A DNA stretch of 64,000 nucleotides from Anagrus nilaparvatae (lineage: Eukaryota > Arthropoda > Insecta > Hymenoptera > Mymaridae): assembly GCA_022575985.1 (NCBI GenBank), contig JAKSXM010000107.1, positions 682,001 through 746,000 on the forward strand, read 5' to 3'. Of the stretch, positions 45,648 through 58,170 are shown in pieces. Within the stretch, counting starts at the first letter, position 1. Each line of letters begins with the position of its first letter. The notes under the pieces were generated by a model that was not told the DNA's origin, did not search any database, and saw nothing but the letters and a program-made list of their open reading frames with translations. Both the position numbers and the translations under genes were made by a program.

Positions 45648-48518
45648 TCAACGTTTTTCCTTTTTAGATTTTTTTTTACTTTTGCTTTTTGATTTTTCTT
45701 TGTGTTTGTGCTTTTTCTTTTCTTTTTTTGATTTTTTTTTCTTATGTGATTTTTTAACAGATTTATCAGAATCTGAATCTGACGATTCTTTTAATTTGTG
45801 TTTTTTTTCATTAATTAATTTAGGTGTTTCTGGAACTATTGCTTTTAATTTTGAATCGTTATTTAATTGTGATTCAAAATGATCTGTGGATTTATTTTTC
45901 AAGGGTTCTGAAGTTTTTGTGGAATGTATTAAGTTTTCAAAGTCTAAATTGGCAAAAATGCCCCTGGGTGGTGAATCATTTCTTTCTACGTTCATTTGCA
46001 TAGGATTGGAACCAATCAAAGCTATTTTGACTTTATTGTCTAGAATTTCTGAATCTTTTTCTCCTTCTGACTCATCGCTGCTATCTAAGAATATTGCTTT
46101 AAAAAGATCATTTTTTTCTTGAGAATTATTTTTTACTTCAATTGCAACTGGGTTTAACTCTTTTTCTTGTTCACTAGTTTTACCAAAAACTTTTTCATAC
46201 AGATCATTAAAATTTTTTTCTTCTGTTGTTTCTTCGTTTTTGTTTGTTTCATTAAGTGATGGTTCTATTGTATTAATAATTTTAATGCTTTCAGGTTCCT
46301 TTCTTTGGTCTAAATAACATGTTGATGTTGATGCAGTATTATTATCTGTTTCATTTACCTTTGATTTCTCGAATTTCACAGCTTCACTCCATGCAAGAGA
46401 ATCAAAAATAGATGGTTTTTTCTTTTTCTTTATGTCGATGGGGTCTTCACATCCTGTTGAAGGCTCAGCAATGTTAAATCTAACACAAACAAGTTTTGCA
46501 GGCTTCCAATCTGTTATTGTTCGAGTTAGCTTTCCAAACATTTTCATTTTAGCTGCTTGTTTCATTTTTTCAATTCCATGCAAACTATCTAGGTCAATAC
46601 TATCTATTTTTTCTTCCACTTTTTTTTCAACTGTACCACAAAGCTTAGCTGCTTGCTTAAATTCTAATATTTCCTGATCTCTTTCCCATTCAGTCATAGA
46701 TAATGGTTGAAGCTTTGGATATTTGAAATCTCTTTCATCATCAGATAGTTCCAAAAATTTTTCAAACCGCTTTTGTTTATCAGAATCTCCAAATGAAGGT
46801 TTTAAATTAGTTGATGATTCTGCAGTACCAGCTGATACTTTAAATGAGTTGCAGTCTTGTAAGTTTCCTTCTACTTCTGAATTACCTATACTTTCACCTT
46901 TGACAAAAGATGTTGATGCTAATTTATCCAACCAAGACATTTTAGTTTTCTTATTTTGTTCTTCCATTTTTTGCCGCTCAGCAGTAAATTGTTTCCCATC
47001 TAAGTTTAATGTATTTTTAATAATATTAGAAAACAATTTTTGTCTGCTGGATCTTAGAACATTCGAATTTGTATTAGAATCAACAATTTGGTTATCTTCA
47101 TTTAGTATTTTTGCCCGGCTCAGAGAATTTAATTCTTTTCTTGGGAGTTCTTTTTTTAAAAGTTGCTCTTGTTCTTCACTTAGAGGGGAAAACCTACTTT
47201 TTCTTACTTTATGAAAAGGTTCAAAGTCTTTTGGTAATACAGGAGCACTAAAAAATTTTTTATTTGACAAAGGAATTTGACTCGGAACAAAACCCTCTAT
47301 GCAATAATTTTGTTTAAATTTTTCCTTGTCATTCTTATCCCACCTAGATTTAGATTTTTTTTCTGGACCTAATGTAAAATCGTATTGAGACATATTATCT
47401 TTTGAATAAATGTCTTCATCTTCGACTTCAAAAGCACCAACTCCAAAAGCTTGTCCTTTTATTGACAATTTGACGTTTTTCTCCTGAATATTAAAAGATG
47501 TAGGTTCAAATAGATTAATGTGTCTATCTGAAAGAATGGATTGTCTATCTAAGCCAACATATCCGATTCCAAAAAAGTTGTCTTTAGGATTACATCTAAG
47601 CAAAAAATTATGAATAAAATTTCTATTTTTTTTTAAAGTATAGATTCAAATAATTACCTGTAGGGTTCATAATCATCCGGTGCAAATGTAATATTGGAAT
47701 ATTCTTCATCTGATGATTCAGATTCACTTTCACTAGTCTTGTTAAATCCAGGAGGTAATGCACATCCATATATCTTCATTTTTTCTCGTTTTTTTGAAAT
47801 TTTTGTTTTTTCATGTTTTGTAACTCTTGGCCCTATACCTTGACCAGGTTTCCATCCCATTTGTTTTAACAACTTAATTCCAACTCTCTCTCTAAGAATT
47901 AAAGAAAGTTATTTATTAGGAGGGCGTAAATATATTTTTAAAAATAATCAATTCAAAATTACCTAGCAGGCTGCAAAAGATTATGGAGTACAGGAGTCCC
48001 GGGAATGACACCTGTACCATCTTGTTTGTGGCGTTGCCGTTTTATTCCTTTACTTTTATTATCTGTAAATTCTTGTGTAGCTCTAACAGCTTTTGGTGCT
48101 ATTCCAAATTCAGCTGAATCTTCTTCATCCATATAATCTTCAGGATTTTGGATAATATTTCCAGCCTTATTGGATCTACTAGACTTGAATTGTTGAGGAG
48201 TCCAGCCATCTCTAGAACCAACACTATTAAAATAACCTGCTGAGAAACCTCCTGTAAAGGCACCATGAAAACGACGTCGTCCTTGCTCATCATAAGCACA
48301 TTGTTCTTCTATAGTAATGGCTTTTTTGCGAGGAAGGTTTTCTGTTTGCAAAATAAAGGGTAAATTAAAAATAAAATATGAGTCAAATCTAAAGCAATTC
48401 TTTTTTAAGAAATAGGCAAACTAATTAATAAAAATAAAAATATTAATATCGACAAACCTTCGTCTAGTGGTTCTAGTGCATTTCCAAAAGTAACAAAATC
48501 ATCATCAAAATCAGTCAT
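45648..48518 (-). CDS. GPATCH1: G-patch domain-containing protein 1
   Basis: Four coding exons, 48518-48458, 48341-47963, 47891-47658 and 47595-45648, join in frame to 873 residues. The N-terminal conserved region reads ENLPRKKAITIEEQCAYDEQ and 'RRRFHGAFTGGFSAGYFNSVGS'. The G-patch starts near residue 147 (RVGIKLLKQMGWKPGQGIGP). Then come 'DNFFGIGYVGLDRQ', 'GQAFGVGAFEVEDEDIY', a long acidic and serine-rich middle, and a C-terminal lysine/serine tail that is almost pure K, S, E and H. G-patch proteins activate DEAH helicases; GPATCH1 is a late spliceosome factor partnered with DHX35. Length is close to the vertebrate protein (about 930). Head-to-head with Mtx1, with 474 bp between the start codons. 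Plus-strand frames inside the locus are shadows. Confidence 0.94.
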
Positions 48519-48992
48519 GATTATTTTTCATATAATTTTTGAGATTTGTTTTTGAAAGTTTTTTCATGCAAAAGTATAAAAAAATTTACTCATTTTTTAA
48601 TATAATTCTTATCTAATTGATAAAAACTTTATTTTTTCAATAATTTAAAATATATATATCAATAGTCTAAAATACATAGAGATATTGTACAATATCTCTA
48701 TGCTAAAATAGCCATTTTTTTCGGAGTCTGCTAAATGCGCGCTCTGCACGCGCTGCTTTTAGTTTTATAGCAGACGATAAAATTGAGAATGAAAACATGA
48801 AGAAAACACGCTCATCTAAAAAAAAAAACACACAAAAGCACATGCAGTCAATGCACACATATTTTTTTGAATAAGATAAATTTTAGCATAATTATAAAAG
48901 TAATTATAATTTTAAAAAATTCTAAGCAACAAATTGTCGTGATAAGAAAAGTTTAATTTAGGTAATAGTCTGAATGTAAGCTCAATAATAAA
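48519..48992. promoter_or_regulatory. Bidirectional GPATCH1/Mtx1 promoter region
   Basis: 474 bases between divergent start codons. It contains a perfect 28-bp palindrome at 48675-48702 (CATAGAGATATTGT and its reverse complement) and, 40 bases on, a GC-rich segment (TGCGCGCTCTGCACGCGCTG) that stands out from the AT-rich background. No TATA box at an obvious spacing for either gene. Confidence 0.55.
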
Positions 48993-50599
48993 ATGACTTC
49001 TACAATGGACAAAATTTTGCAACTTGATATTTGGAAAGGAGATTGGGGTTTACCTTCAATTGATGTTAATTGTTTAAATATTCTCGTAAGTATTTCAGAA
49101 ATTAATAAATTAAAAAAAAAAATGTAGAACTATTAGTTACAAATTTGATGAACTTGTGAAAAAATTTGTATTTTTTTAAAAAATGATATTACTTTTTAGG
49201 CTTGTGTTAAATTTAATGGGATTCCAGTTCGTATAAGAACCACAAATAATCCATTTAAATCACCAAATGGACAATTACCAGTATTTAAAAGTAATAATGA
49301 AACTTTTTGTGAGGTAGATCAAATAATTAATTATTTAAGAAAACAGAAATGTGATTTAGATAGCTCGTTATCTCAACAACAAATATCAGAAAGCATAGCT
49401 TATAAATCAATGTTGGATGAATGTTTAAGGCCTGTTATTTATTTTACATGGTAAATATTATTTGAATTTGAAATATATTTTTTTAAATATTTATAATATA
49501 ATTTACGTTTTGCATAGGTGGTTAGATGAAAGAAATGCTAATGAGTTGATTTATCCTTGGTTTACCAAAGCTACGCCATTTCCATTCAATTTTTACTATC
49601 CTGGAAAATTTAAAAAAGAAGCCAAAGATAAAATAGCTGCTTTGTATATTGAGAAAAATTTGCAAAGTATAGAAAATATTGTGAGTGAACTTTATATAAA
49701 TATTTGATTTAATCGGAGAAAAATAATAACTTGTAAATAATTTTTTTTAAGATTGAAAATAATGCCAAAAAATGTATAACAGCACTGTCAATTAGATTAG
49801 GAGATTCAGAATACTTCAATGGAAATACACCAACTACATTAGATGCTGCAGTATTTTCATATTTAGCTCCAATCTTAAAAACTCCCCTACCACGTAGTTT
49901 ACTTCAAAATCACTTAAAAGCATGTAATAATTTAGTGAAATTCTTAAATCAAATTTTAAGAAAATATTTTGGGGATGATTTTAAAGAATATGAAGATTTA
50001 AAAGCAAAACAAAGTGAGAAAAAGGCAACCCAAGATTTTGATAGAGATTTTCCACATAAAAGAAGAGATCAAATACTAGCAGGAGTTTTTGCAACAGTTG
50101 CAATGGCAGGCTATGCTTTATCAACAGGAATAGTACAGGTAATTTCTATTCAAAGTTTATTTATTCCCAAAAGTATGGAGATTTTGTTTCTGAAATTTTA
50201 AGAGTAATCTCTGAATCTACGGCTTATAAATTGTAATTATAGGTTGTAGTAATTTTAGTAAGAAGCAGAAAATTTCTTAATCTTCATAAGAAAAAATTAA
50301 TACGTAAGTAAAATTTTTTCAGAGAATAGCGCAATCATAAAAAATTAATTACAAAGTTTTTGCCTAAATAAATAGGTTTTAATAATATGTTATGAGTAAA
50401 TTATGGGTTAAAAATTTTTTTTAAATTAACAAATTTAACACAGTCTATAATTTATCCTAACTGACTTTTTATTTTTTTTAAGCTCATGTTTTATATTACA
50501 ATAATCTAAGTTAATTAAAACTTTATTCTGTTTCAGGTTCAAGATGATAGAGATAATGAAGATTCTATAAAATATGATTTTGAAGAAGGCGAGGAATAG
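48993..50599 (+). CDS. Mtx1: Metaxin-1
   Basis: Five exons, 48993-49085, 49200-49450, 49518-49680, 49752-50138 and 50537-50599, all GT-AG and in frame, give 318 residues (human metaxin-1 is about 317). The N-terminal thioredoxin-like/GST-N part reads LDIWKGDWGLPSIDVNCLNIL and 'NPFKSPNGQLPVFK'. The GST-C-like part has 'KNLQSIENIIENNAKKCITA' and 'PTTLDAAVFSYLAPIL'. A transmembrane helix (ILAGVFATVAMAGYALSTGI) lies at about residues 277-297, followed by an acidic tail, so the protein is C-terminally anchored in the mitochondrial outer membrane. Metaxins work with the SAM complex in beta-barrel import and in kinesin-linked mitochondrial transport. AATAAA at about 50685. If the last intron were retained the product would end in a few unrelated residues. 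Confidence 0.94.
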
Positions 50600-51035
50600 C
50601 ACACATTTTAAATTAAAGAATTTGTTTTGTTGGAAAAAAATATTTTAATATTCGACTTTGTTTTTTTTTTTTAAACAAAATATCAATAAATGATTGTTTA
50701 TAAAATAAATATTTAAAATTTTATTCAAGCATAGATTCTTAGATAATAAATTATTTTTTGGTCTGCATATTATTCATTCTAGCCAGATTCCATTTCTGTA
50801 AATTGAAAATTGTATTTCAATGTATTGAGAAAAATCAGCTTTTAGGCGCCAGATATTTTATCTTTGGTGATTTACATAATCACAACTAGATAATATAATA
50901 TTATATGAATTTCAAATAATCCTTATTTAAAAAATTTTTGATAAATATTTGAAAAAAAATTTTTTAAATATTATATTTGTTTGCCTAAAAATTAAAATTT
51001 TTTTGATCCCTTTTTTTTGATTTTTTGTCATTTAA

Positions 51036-51693
51036 GGTCTTACGTACGTCCGGGGTCAAATGCAAAAAAAAAAGCTAAAACTTGGAGAAAGTAAAGTAAA
51101 TATATAATTTAATTTTACACATATTTTTTTTTTTTTGTAATTCACCGAACAGTTTTTGAGAAAATAAATAAATATGAGTTGATAAATAATGTCCTAATAA
51201 ATAAAAAGAGACCTTAAAATTTACAATCGACCGTCATTTTTTATGGTTTTACTTAAAAAAATGTATAAAAAATTAACGTTTAGGTATTCTGCTACTGAGG
51301 TAGAGTCATTTATTTTATTTATTTATTTATTTATTTTCTTTATAAATAATTAAATAATATTATTTAAATAATAAATAATTTATTTAATGCCAAAATTAAG
51401 TTAATAAAATTTATTTTTAAGCTTTAAATAGTAATAATTAAGTATTAATGAAAAAACTTTTTTATTTATTTGAAGTTGCAATCCGTACTTTTATACATGT
51501 GCTCTGCTCTGGAGAGGAGCGACTTGAGATCCTCAGGAAATGGTGCTTTTTTGGTGACAAAAAATCTCCCGAAGTCGGTTTTTAATTTTGATAACCGGTT
51601 TTGACGATATTGGCCAAAATGTGCTCCATTTAAATAACATTGGAAAGCAAGACAAAGATGCCGATAGGTAAAAATCCTGACGTACGTAAGACC
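51036..51693. mobile_element. TTAA-flanked 658-bp inverted-repeat element
   Basis: Ends GGTCTTACGTACGTCCGG (left) and the reverse complement of GGTCTTACGTACGTCAGG (right), both bounded by TTAA. No transposase frame, so it is a non-autonomous MITE-type element. An (ATTT)n stretch lies inside at about 51310-51338. It adjoins, and may interrupt, a solo satellite unit that continues at 51700. Confidence 0.75.
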
Positions 51694-51697
51694 TTAA

Positions 51698-52006
51698 GCA
51701 CGTTGAGAAGTTTGGTTTTTTTTGGGGATCTCATTTAATTCTATGAAAGTACTAAATATCTGAAAATATGGTTTTTACTATATATCTCGAATTTTATACT
51801 CAATTTTTTGAAAATTTTTTTCTTAATATTTTTTGCATAAACAAAATAAAAATTTTTTTTCCTTTGGGACGTATATTACTTAATTTTTTTCTATGAAAGT
51901 TCTAATATCTATATAGATTTATCCTTTTTACTCGGTAAAATAGACCATTAAGTTTGTTATTTTTTATGAGAAACCATAGTGCCAATTACTGGTAGCGTTT
52001 TCTTAT
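51698..52006 (-). repeat. Solo copy of the 21.7-25.8 kb satellite-like family
   Basis: On the minus strand the end reads GAAAACGCTACCAGTAATTG then GGCACTATGGTTTCTCAT, the same as the left edge of the large array at about 21676-21713. Inward lie 'TAATGGTCTATTTTACCG' and two or three of the 'TTAGTACTTTCATAGAA' units. The left side is cut by the TTAA-flanked element. Confidence 0.75.
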
Positions 52007-55000
52007 TTTCTATAAACTTATCTTGTCAAATAAGTCTAAAAGCATCTCAGTAAATCCAAATTTTCACACAGGAATTTTTAGGAAAAGACATTTTGCTACG
52101 GGATGTTATGCTGATTTCAATTTTTTGAATGAACATTATACAATATTACTTTTTGCAAGGCGTGTTTCCGGAAAAAAAAAATATTTTTTTAATAAATTGG
52201 CGTAATTTGTACATTATTTGTAGATTTGAAAATTTATTTTTGCGTTTACATATTGTGTGCTTGTAGTCGAGCTTGTAGTTTTGTAATGTTTTAATAAGAG
52301 GTCGATGTTTTGAATCGGATAAAAATAATTTTTTTTTGTGAATTGGGTTTTTAAATACTGCCCAGTAGAAAAGTGTTCTGCGGAAAAATATTTCTGAAGT
52401 GTACACAACTTGGTACACAATTAAAATGAAGTTTTCAAATCGGGTCCAAAAATCTAAAACATCAATAAAAAAATAATGTTCCACTTCATTCCATAATTTT
52501 CACAGACACTTTACATTTTTTTGTTTTTTTACTTTTATGAGTTTTTAAATTTACTTTTTTTAACTTTAATGATGTTTTTTTTCTTATTTTTTTTTGCAAG
52601 AGCAAATTTCACGATTAAAATTTTTCCTATAGGAAATTCCATGTAAAATCTGATTCTATGTATTCCAAAATATTATTTTTAGAGCATTTGCGCAATAGTT
52701 TAATTAAAATGCTTAACTTGAACACTGAATAATTTTTTTCTACAAAGTCATGTGATCCAATAAAAATCCGATCAAAAATGAAACTAACTTGGATAGTTTT
52801 TTTAAAAGTATAAATTTTGGTAACCTTTAAAAGATTTTAAAAAGAAATTATGACCTTTAACTTTTAAATTTCACCATTTTAAAACACTTTCTTCGAAGGA
52901 TACCGAACTTTATGGAAAACTTTTGTAAAATTTCCCGAAGAATTCAAATTTTTTGCCAGATTTGACTTGGTGGGAAATTTAAAATTTGTGATCCAATGAT
53001 TTTTTAAGCACCAAATTATTTGTCCCAAGTTCTTCGAAAATTAATTTGCCGAAAAAATGGATTCATATTTGAAAATATAAAGGCAAACGAATAATTCAAG
53101 ACCAATATAGAAAAAAAAGTATCTTCAGAAGAGATATTACAGCTCGAAAAAACAAACTTAAATTTGAATTTTATTGCGTATGGGCAGTTCAAATAAAATT
53201 GTGGACCCTAGAATCAGATTTAGAGAAAAATTTTCTATGGCTCCTAGAAAGGAAAAAAAAACGCAAGTGCGAGAAAAAAAAATAAAAAAGAAATAAATCG
53301 AAAAGTGAGAAATATTCCAAAAATGAAAAAATATAAATCCGCCGTAAAATTGGGAAACATATTTTTTATTCGTGTTATTGAAAAAAAATATTTTTCGTCG
53401 ACTGATTTGAAAATTTGACCATATTAAAATTCATGTATATTTCAGAAGTATCTGCCCATATAGGATTAAGAAAATTGACCTTGAATTATAAAATTCTACG
53501 TGTATTCGAATATTATCATAGACTATGAATATTAAACACTCGAATAATTTATTCTAAACCATTGATACAAAATATATAAAGAGCGCCCGACATAATTAGA
53601 GATAAGATTTTTCACATTGACACCTGAATTGAAGATATTGTGACTAATACTTTAGGAAGATAAAATTATATATTCTTTTTAAATTTTTTAAATAATTTTT
53701 TTGTTAAATATACAAAAATAAATTTTATTTTTATATCCTTATCTTTTGACTTAGAGATAAAGATAAAAAATGTTTGTTCTTGAAAAAAAGTGTACACACA
53801 ATTGTAGGAATAAGAATTCATGTGGAATTATTTTTTGAAATTTTCATGTAAAAGAAAAGGGGAAAGAACCACGTTTCATTTCTGACACACGTCATTTAGT
53901 CAGTTTAGTTCTGTGGAGTCAGAGAGGTTGTAGGCCTCTTTAGGCTATTAAAAGCTGAGTACTCTTATAAAGAGACTCATGCTTCATATTTCATAGTTTT
54001 AAATATAATTGTGAATTGTGAATTTTCAACAATATGGAAATTATATTTTTTTGTGCACCTTTTAAATGAAGTTAATTTTTGGTTGTTTTTATTTGAACTT
54101 GAAAAAAGTGACGAGATTTTCATTCTCTTGAAAAATACAAGTAAGTTTACATTTAATATTTTATAAAATTAATAATTTTTATTTTTAATAAAAAGTATAA
54201 AAAAATTTAAAAATTATAAACCTTGATAATAAATTTAATTTTTTTGTAACGAATTTTTTTACTGTAAAATTTTTTATCGAAAATACCTTAATCATAATAC
54301 TAGAAAATTTACACAAGTTTTCAATCCCAGAACAATTAAAATAGATAAATTTAGTTTATATTTTTTTAAGATCTTATTTTCTGGGGTTTAATGAAAATTT
54401 ATATGAAATAATATGTCTGCCCATGTGAAATGCACTGAAATCTCTGATTGGAGTTTAATATTGTAGTAAAAAATTCTATTTTTAAATTAATTATCAAAAT
54501 ATGTAATTAATAATTTTATCAACTTTTTTTTCAACTCTAATGGTTCTAATTTTGATTAAAGTATGCACAGTAGAATTATAGAATTCAGCAAAATTTTTTA
54601 CAAGCGTTGGAAAAGGTTCTATAAGCTTTTCAAATTTATTAAAATTGACGCGGAATGGGGAAACATATGAGCTTTCAGCAGCCTATTGTATATAAACTGC
54701 TTAAGGGTACCTTAGATCGAGATTCTTTAAAATTTTCATGTTTTTTTTAATAAAAAAACTAAAAACTGAATTGAAACAATTTTTTTAAAATTGTTTTTTA
54801 TAAACCATTTGCAGAAGCAAGAAAATAATTATTTTTTTTTTTTTTTAAATTTAGTAATCGGAAAATGACTTTAAAGTAAGCAACTTCGAAAAATTGGCTC
54901 ACTTGATAACAGAGAAACTATTACAATTTTTTTTTCAAATGATTTATTGTACGTAATAACCGTAGTGGCAAGTAAATCGAATTATTTAAAAAAATTTTTT

Positions 55001-55695
55001 CAAGGGCATCAATTTTAAAAATGGCCATTTTATTGAAAAATTTTTTGACTATCAGCTTTTTCCTTCAGATTTAAACATTTTTCTTTGTAACTTGTTCAGT
55101 CTTTTTTTACGAGCTTATATTTTGATATAAATTTTCGTTTTTTAGTTTTATAATCTGAATTCGCAAAATCGTGTAAAAGCCGTTTTTTTTGCAGGCGATA
55201 ACTTAAACACCATAATTATCATATATACTTTTTTGGACATCAATCGTGTACAAAAAAAATCAAAAAAAGTTTTATTAATTATAATTTTATATATTGCAAA
55301 AACTAACTCCTTTAGATTAACAAAAAAAAAAAAAAAATTTACAAAAGACTACAGTAGTAAATTTATGAAAAATAGAAGTTAATTTACAATTTTTTTCGAA
55401 AATTCAAAAAGAAAAATCGAGGATGCTTGAATTTTTTTTCTTTGTCAATATATTAAATTTACGATTTTTATCGAAAATTTATAAATTTTTTCAGTTAATT
55501 TACAGAATTTACTTTTTACAGTGTAATTTTTGTATAAAAAATCTAAAATTTCATAAAAATTTTACAAGCTATGTTATAGTTCCAAATAATTTTTTTGGTA
55601 AAAGTAACCTTACCTTTATAAAATTTTATATGGCCAAAATATGATCAACCGCAAACTTCTTTAGTAACTCGATTATCTAAATATTTTTTCAAAAT
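52007..55695. other. Gene-free stretch
   Basis: No supported gene; the frames at 52023, 52146, 52214 and 55423 are low-complexity. A promoter-like spot is seen at about 53897-54142: an initiator-type TCAGTT at about 53899 followed 240 bases later by a consensus donor (ACAA|GTAAGT). It could be a 5' non-coding exon of an unseen plus-strand gene. Confidence 0.4.
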
Positions 55696-55698
55696 TTT

Positions 55699-57287
55699 TA
55701 AGTGGATAGCCGGAAAATTGGAAAATGTAACCCTGACTCAGACCATATTATAGCTCTGATGGCTCTATTCCAAAAGATTTCAGATTTGTAATGAAGATAA
55801 TCTCTTGCATAACATATTACCTGGTTCTATTGTTAATTAGATTATTTTCAACATAGGAAAAATTTATACGGAAAAAAATTTTCACTAGTTTAAGTGCAAA
55901 AAACGCTGTTTTTCTTTTATAAATCTTTGAGAAAGTTGAAAAATATATAGAATTTTTAACAAAAAAAAAAACATTGTTTTAATACTTTTAAAGCAATTTC
56001 TTATACATACTTATATGGGTGGTTCTCTAAAAAATCGCAGTTTACAAAACAAGTAATGAAATTAAAGCATAAAATTATTTTTTTAAAACCATTTTTTCAG
56101 GATTGGAAGACTTTCTTTGTTGAAAATAGTTCTCAGACTTGAGAAAAATAAATTAATCTTTTTAGTTAAAAAATCCATTTTTAGCCCCGAGTTTTGTGAC
56201 TGAAATAAACAAATTTGGAATTGAATTTATCTAATGATTGTAAACTAAAATACTAATTATTTAAATAATTTTTTAACGTTTACCCCTGTAAAATGGACAA
56301 AAAAAGTAACCTATGCTTATAAAAGGAAGTATTCAAAATGTTTTTTAAATTTTTTAGCTAAACGTTTATTATAATAATATATATATAGATATAATATGTT
56401 GAATTCACACATAGAAATTTTAATCAAGTATTTTTTTAATTTAACATAATAAATATTTTTACTTGAAGCCAATAAAATTTTTTCTTTTAAACATAAAGTT
56501 ACATTTTTTTCTCATTTTACAGGGAGAACTTTAAGAAATTATTTAAAAATAATTAGAGTTTTAGTTTATAATCATTAGGTAAAATCAATTCCAAATTTGA
56601 TTATTTCAGACACAAAAGCCCGGACTGAAAATGGATTTTTAAACCAAGAAGATTGATTTATTTTTCTTAAATCGATCAGATATCTTATTCATTAATTTTT
56701 TGGATTCTCAAAGCTATTTTCAACAAAAAAAATCTTCCAATACTGGTAAAGAGTTGTAAAAAAGAATAATTTTGAGTTTTAATTTTATTAAGTTTTTTAG
56801 AGAACCACCCATACATGTATAAGAAAATTTTTTTTGTTGGTGAAAAATTCTGAAAATTTTTCAACTTTTCAAAGATTTATAGATTTAAAATTACTGTATA
56901 CCTAAAAAAATAGCGTTTACATATCTAGAGAAAAAGGAGAAGAATTTTTTGTCCACTATATACAAAATAAATATTATGGGGTTCGACTTTTGCATGCTGT
57001 CTGCACTCGCTCACTAATTTTGCTCATACATATAACCGCATCAAAAAAAATATTTTGTAACTTTTTAAAAAATACCTATTTTTGCACCTAAAATGGTGAA
57101 AATTTTGAGAATTGTCCATATAATTTTTTCCCATGTAAAAATAACCTAATTGATAATGGAACCAGGAAAATTATATGCAAGAGATTATCTTCATATCAAA
57201 TCTAAAGACATTTGAAATAGAAACACCGGAGCTTTAATACGGTCTGAGTCAGGGTTTCATTTTCCAATTTTACGGCTTTCCACCAGA
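55699..57287. repeat. Giant imperfect foldback element
   Basis: Two arms of roughly 700-900 bases are diverged reverse complements. For example, AGCCGGAAAATTGGAAAATG (55708) pairs with the reverse of CATTTTCCAATTTTACGGCT (57258). GGGTGGTTCTCTAAAAAA (56016) pairs with the TTTTTTAGAGAACCACCC near 56791, and CTGTAAAATGGACAAAAA with TTTTTCTCATTTTACAG near the centre at about 56390. No coding capacity seen. Probably an old non-autonomous inverted-repeat transposon or an inverted duplication. Confidence 0.75.
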
Positions 57288-58170
57288 TCAACGTGTTACC
57301 AGAAAAATTACCGATCGATCATGTCATAGGATATTTTTTGTAAACATTTTTACATCGATTTCATGAATAAATAGAAAATTGCTTAAGTTTTAGGGTCCAA
57401 AAATGACATACATTTCAAAAATTCAGAGCGACAGCCTGAAAGCATATTAAAACCTGAACTGGAGAGATGACATTTTATAAGTATTAACCAAACCTAGGGT
57501 ATGATTTGAAGACCCGATCTGGAAGCCTATGTACATTTAACACGGAATTACTCTACACTAAAATTTGAGATCTAAGGATGAAGCTAAAAAAAGGTACGAA
57601 ACTTATAAGTTAATATATTTTCAGTCAAATTTTCAAGAGAAAAAATATTTTTAACTAATTCCCGTGACCATTAATTTGAACTTGTGCTCGGTTAACACGC
57701 AGAAACTCCCAAGTATTAAAAATATTCTCCAAGGTAAGATTTTGCAAGGTTAAAAATTTTTCGCTCAGAAAATCAATAAAAATAATGAAAAATAAAATAG
57801 AAAAAAATTGTATGCGCTTAAGCATAGTTTATATATGACTCATTTTCATTTTATTTGCAAAAATAGTCTTAAAAAAAATAATATAAAAATCTTGTTTTAG
57901 TGCTGTATTTTTTAGAAAACATAAAATAAAAGTTTTTTTATTTAAGGATCAATTTGTAATTTGTCACAAAAACTTAGTAAATTTAAAAGATTTTTATTAT
58001 TGTAAAAAAAAAACCCCAGTTAAAACCACATATTTCTTGAGGCATATAGCAAAGACTTTTTATGATTTTGAAAATAAATAAGAAAATTTAGGCCATACTT
58101 TAATCTAAAATATTATCTAAAACATTAATTTAAGGTTAAATAACCATTGGTGCATCTAAGATTAAATTAA

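Noticed and set aside
45682..47214. Plus-strand ORFs inside GPATCH1
   Set aside because: Antisense shadows of the large GPATCH1 exon; low complexity and without support.
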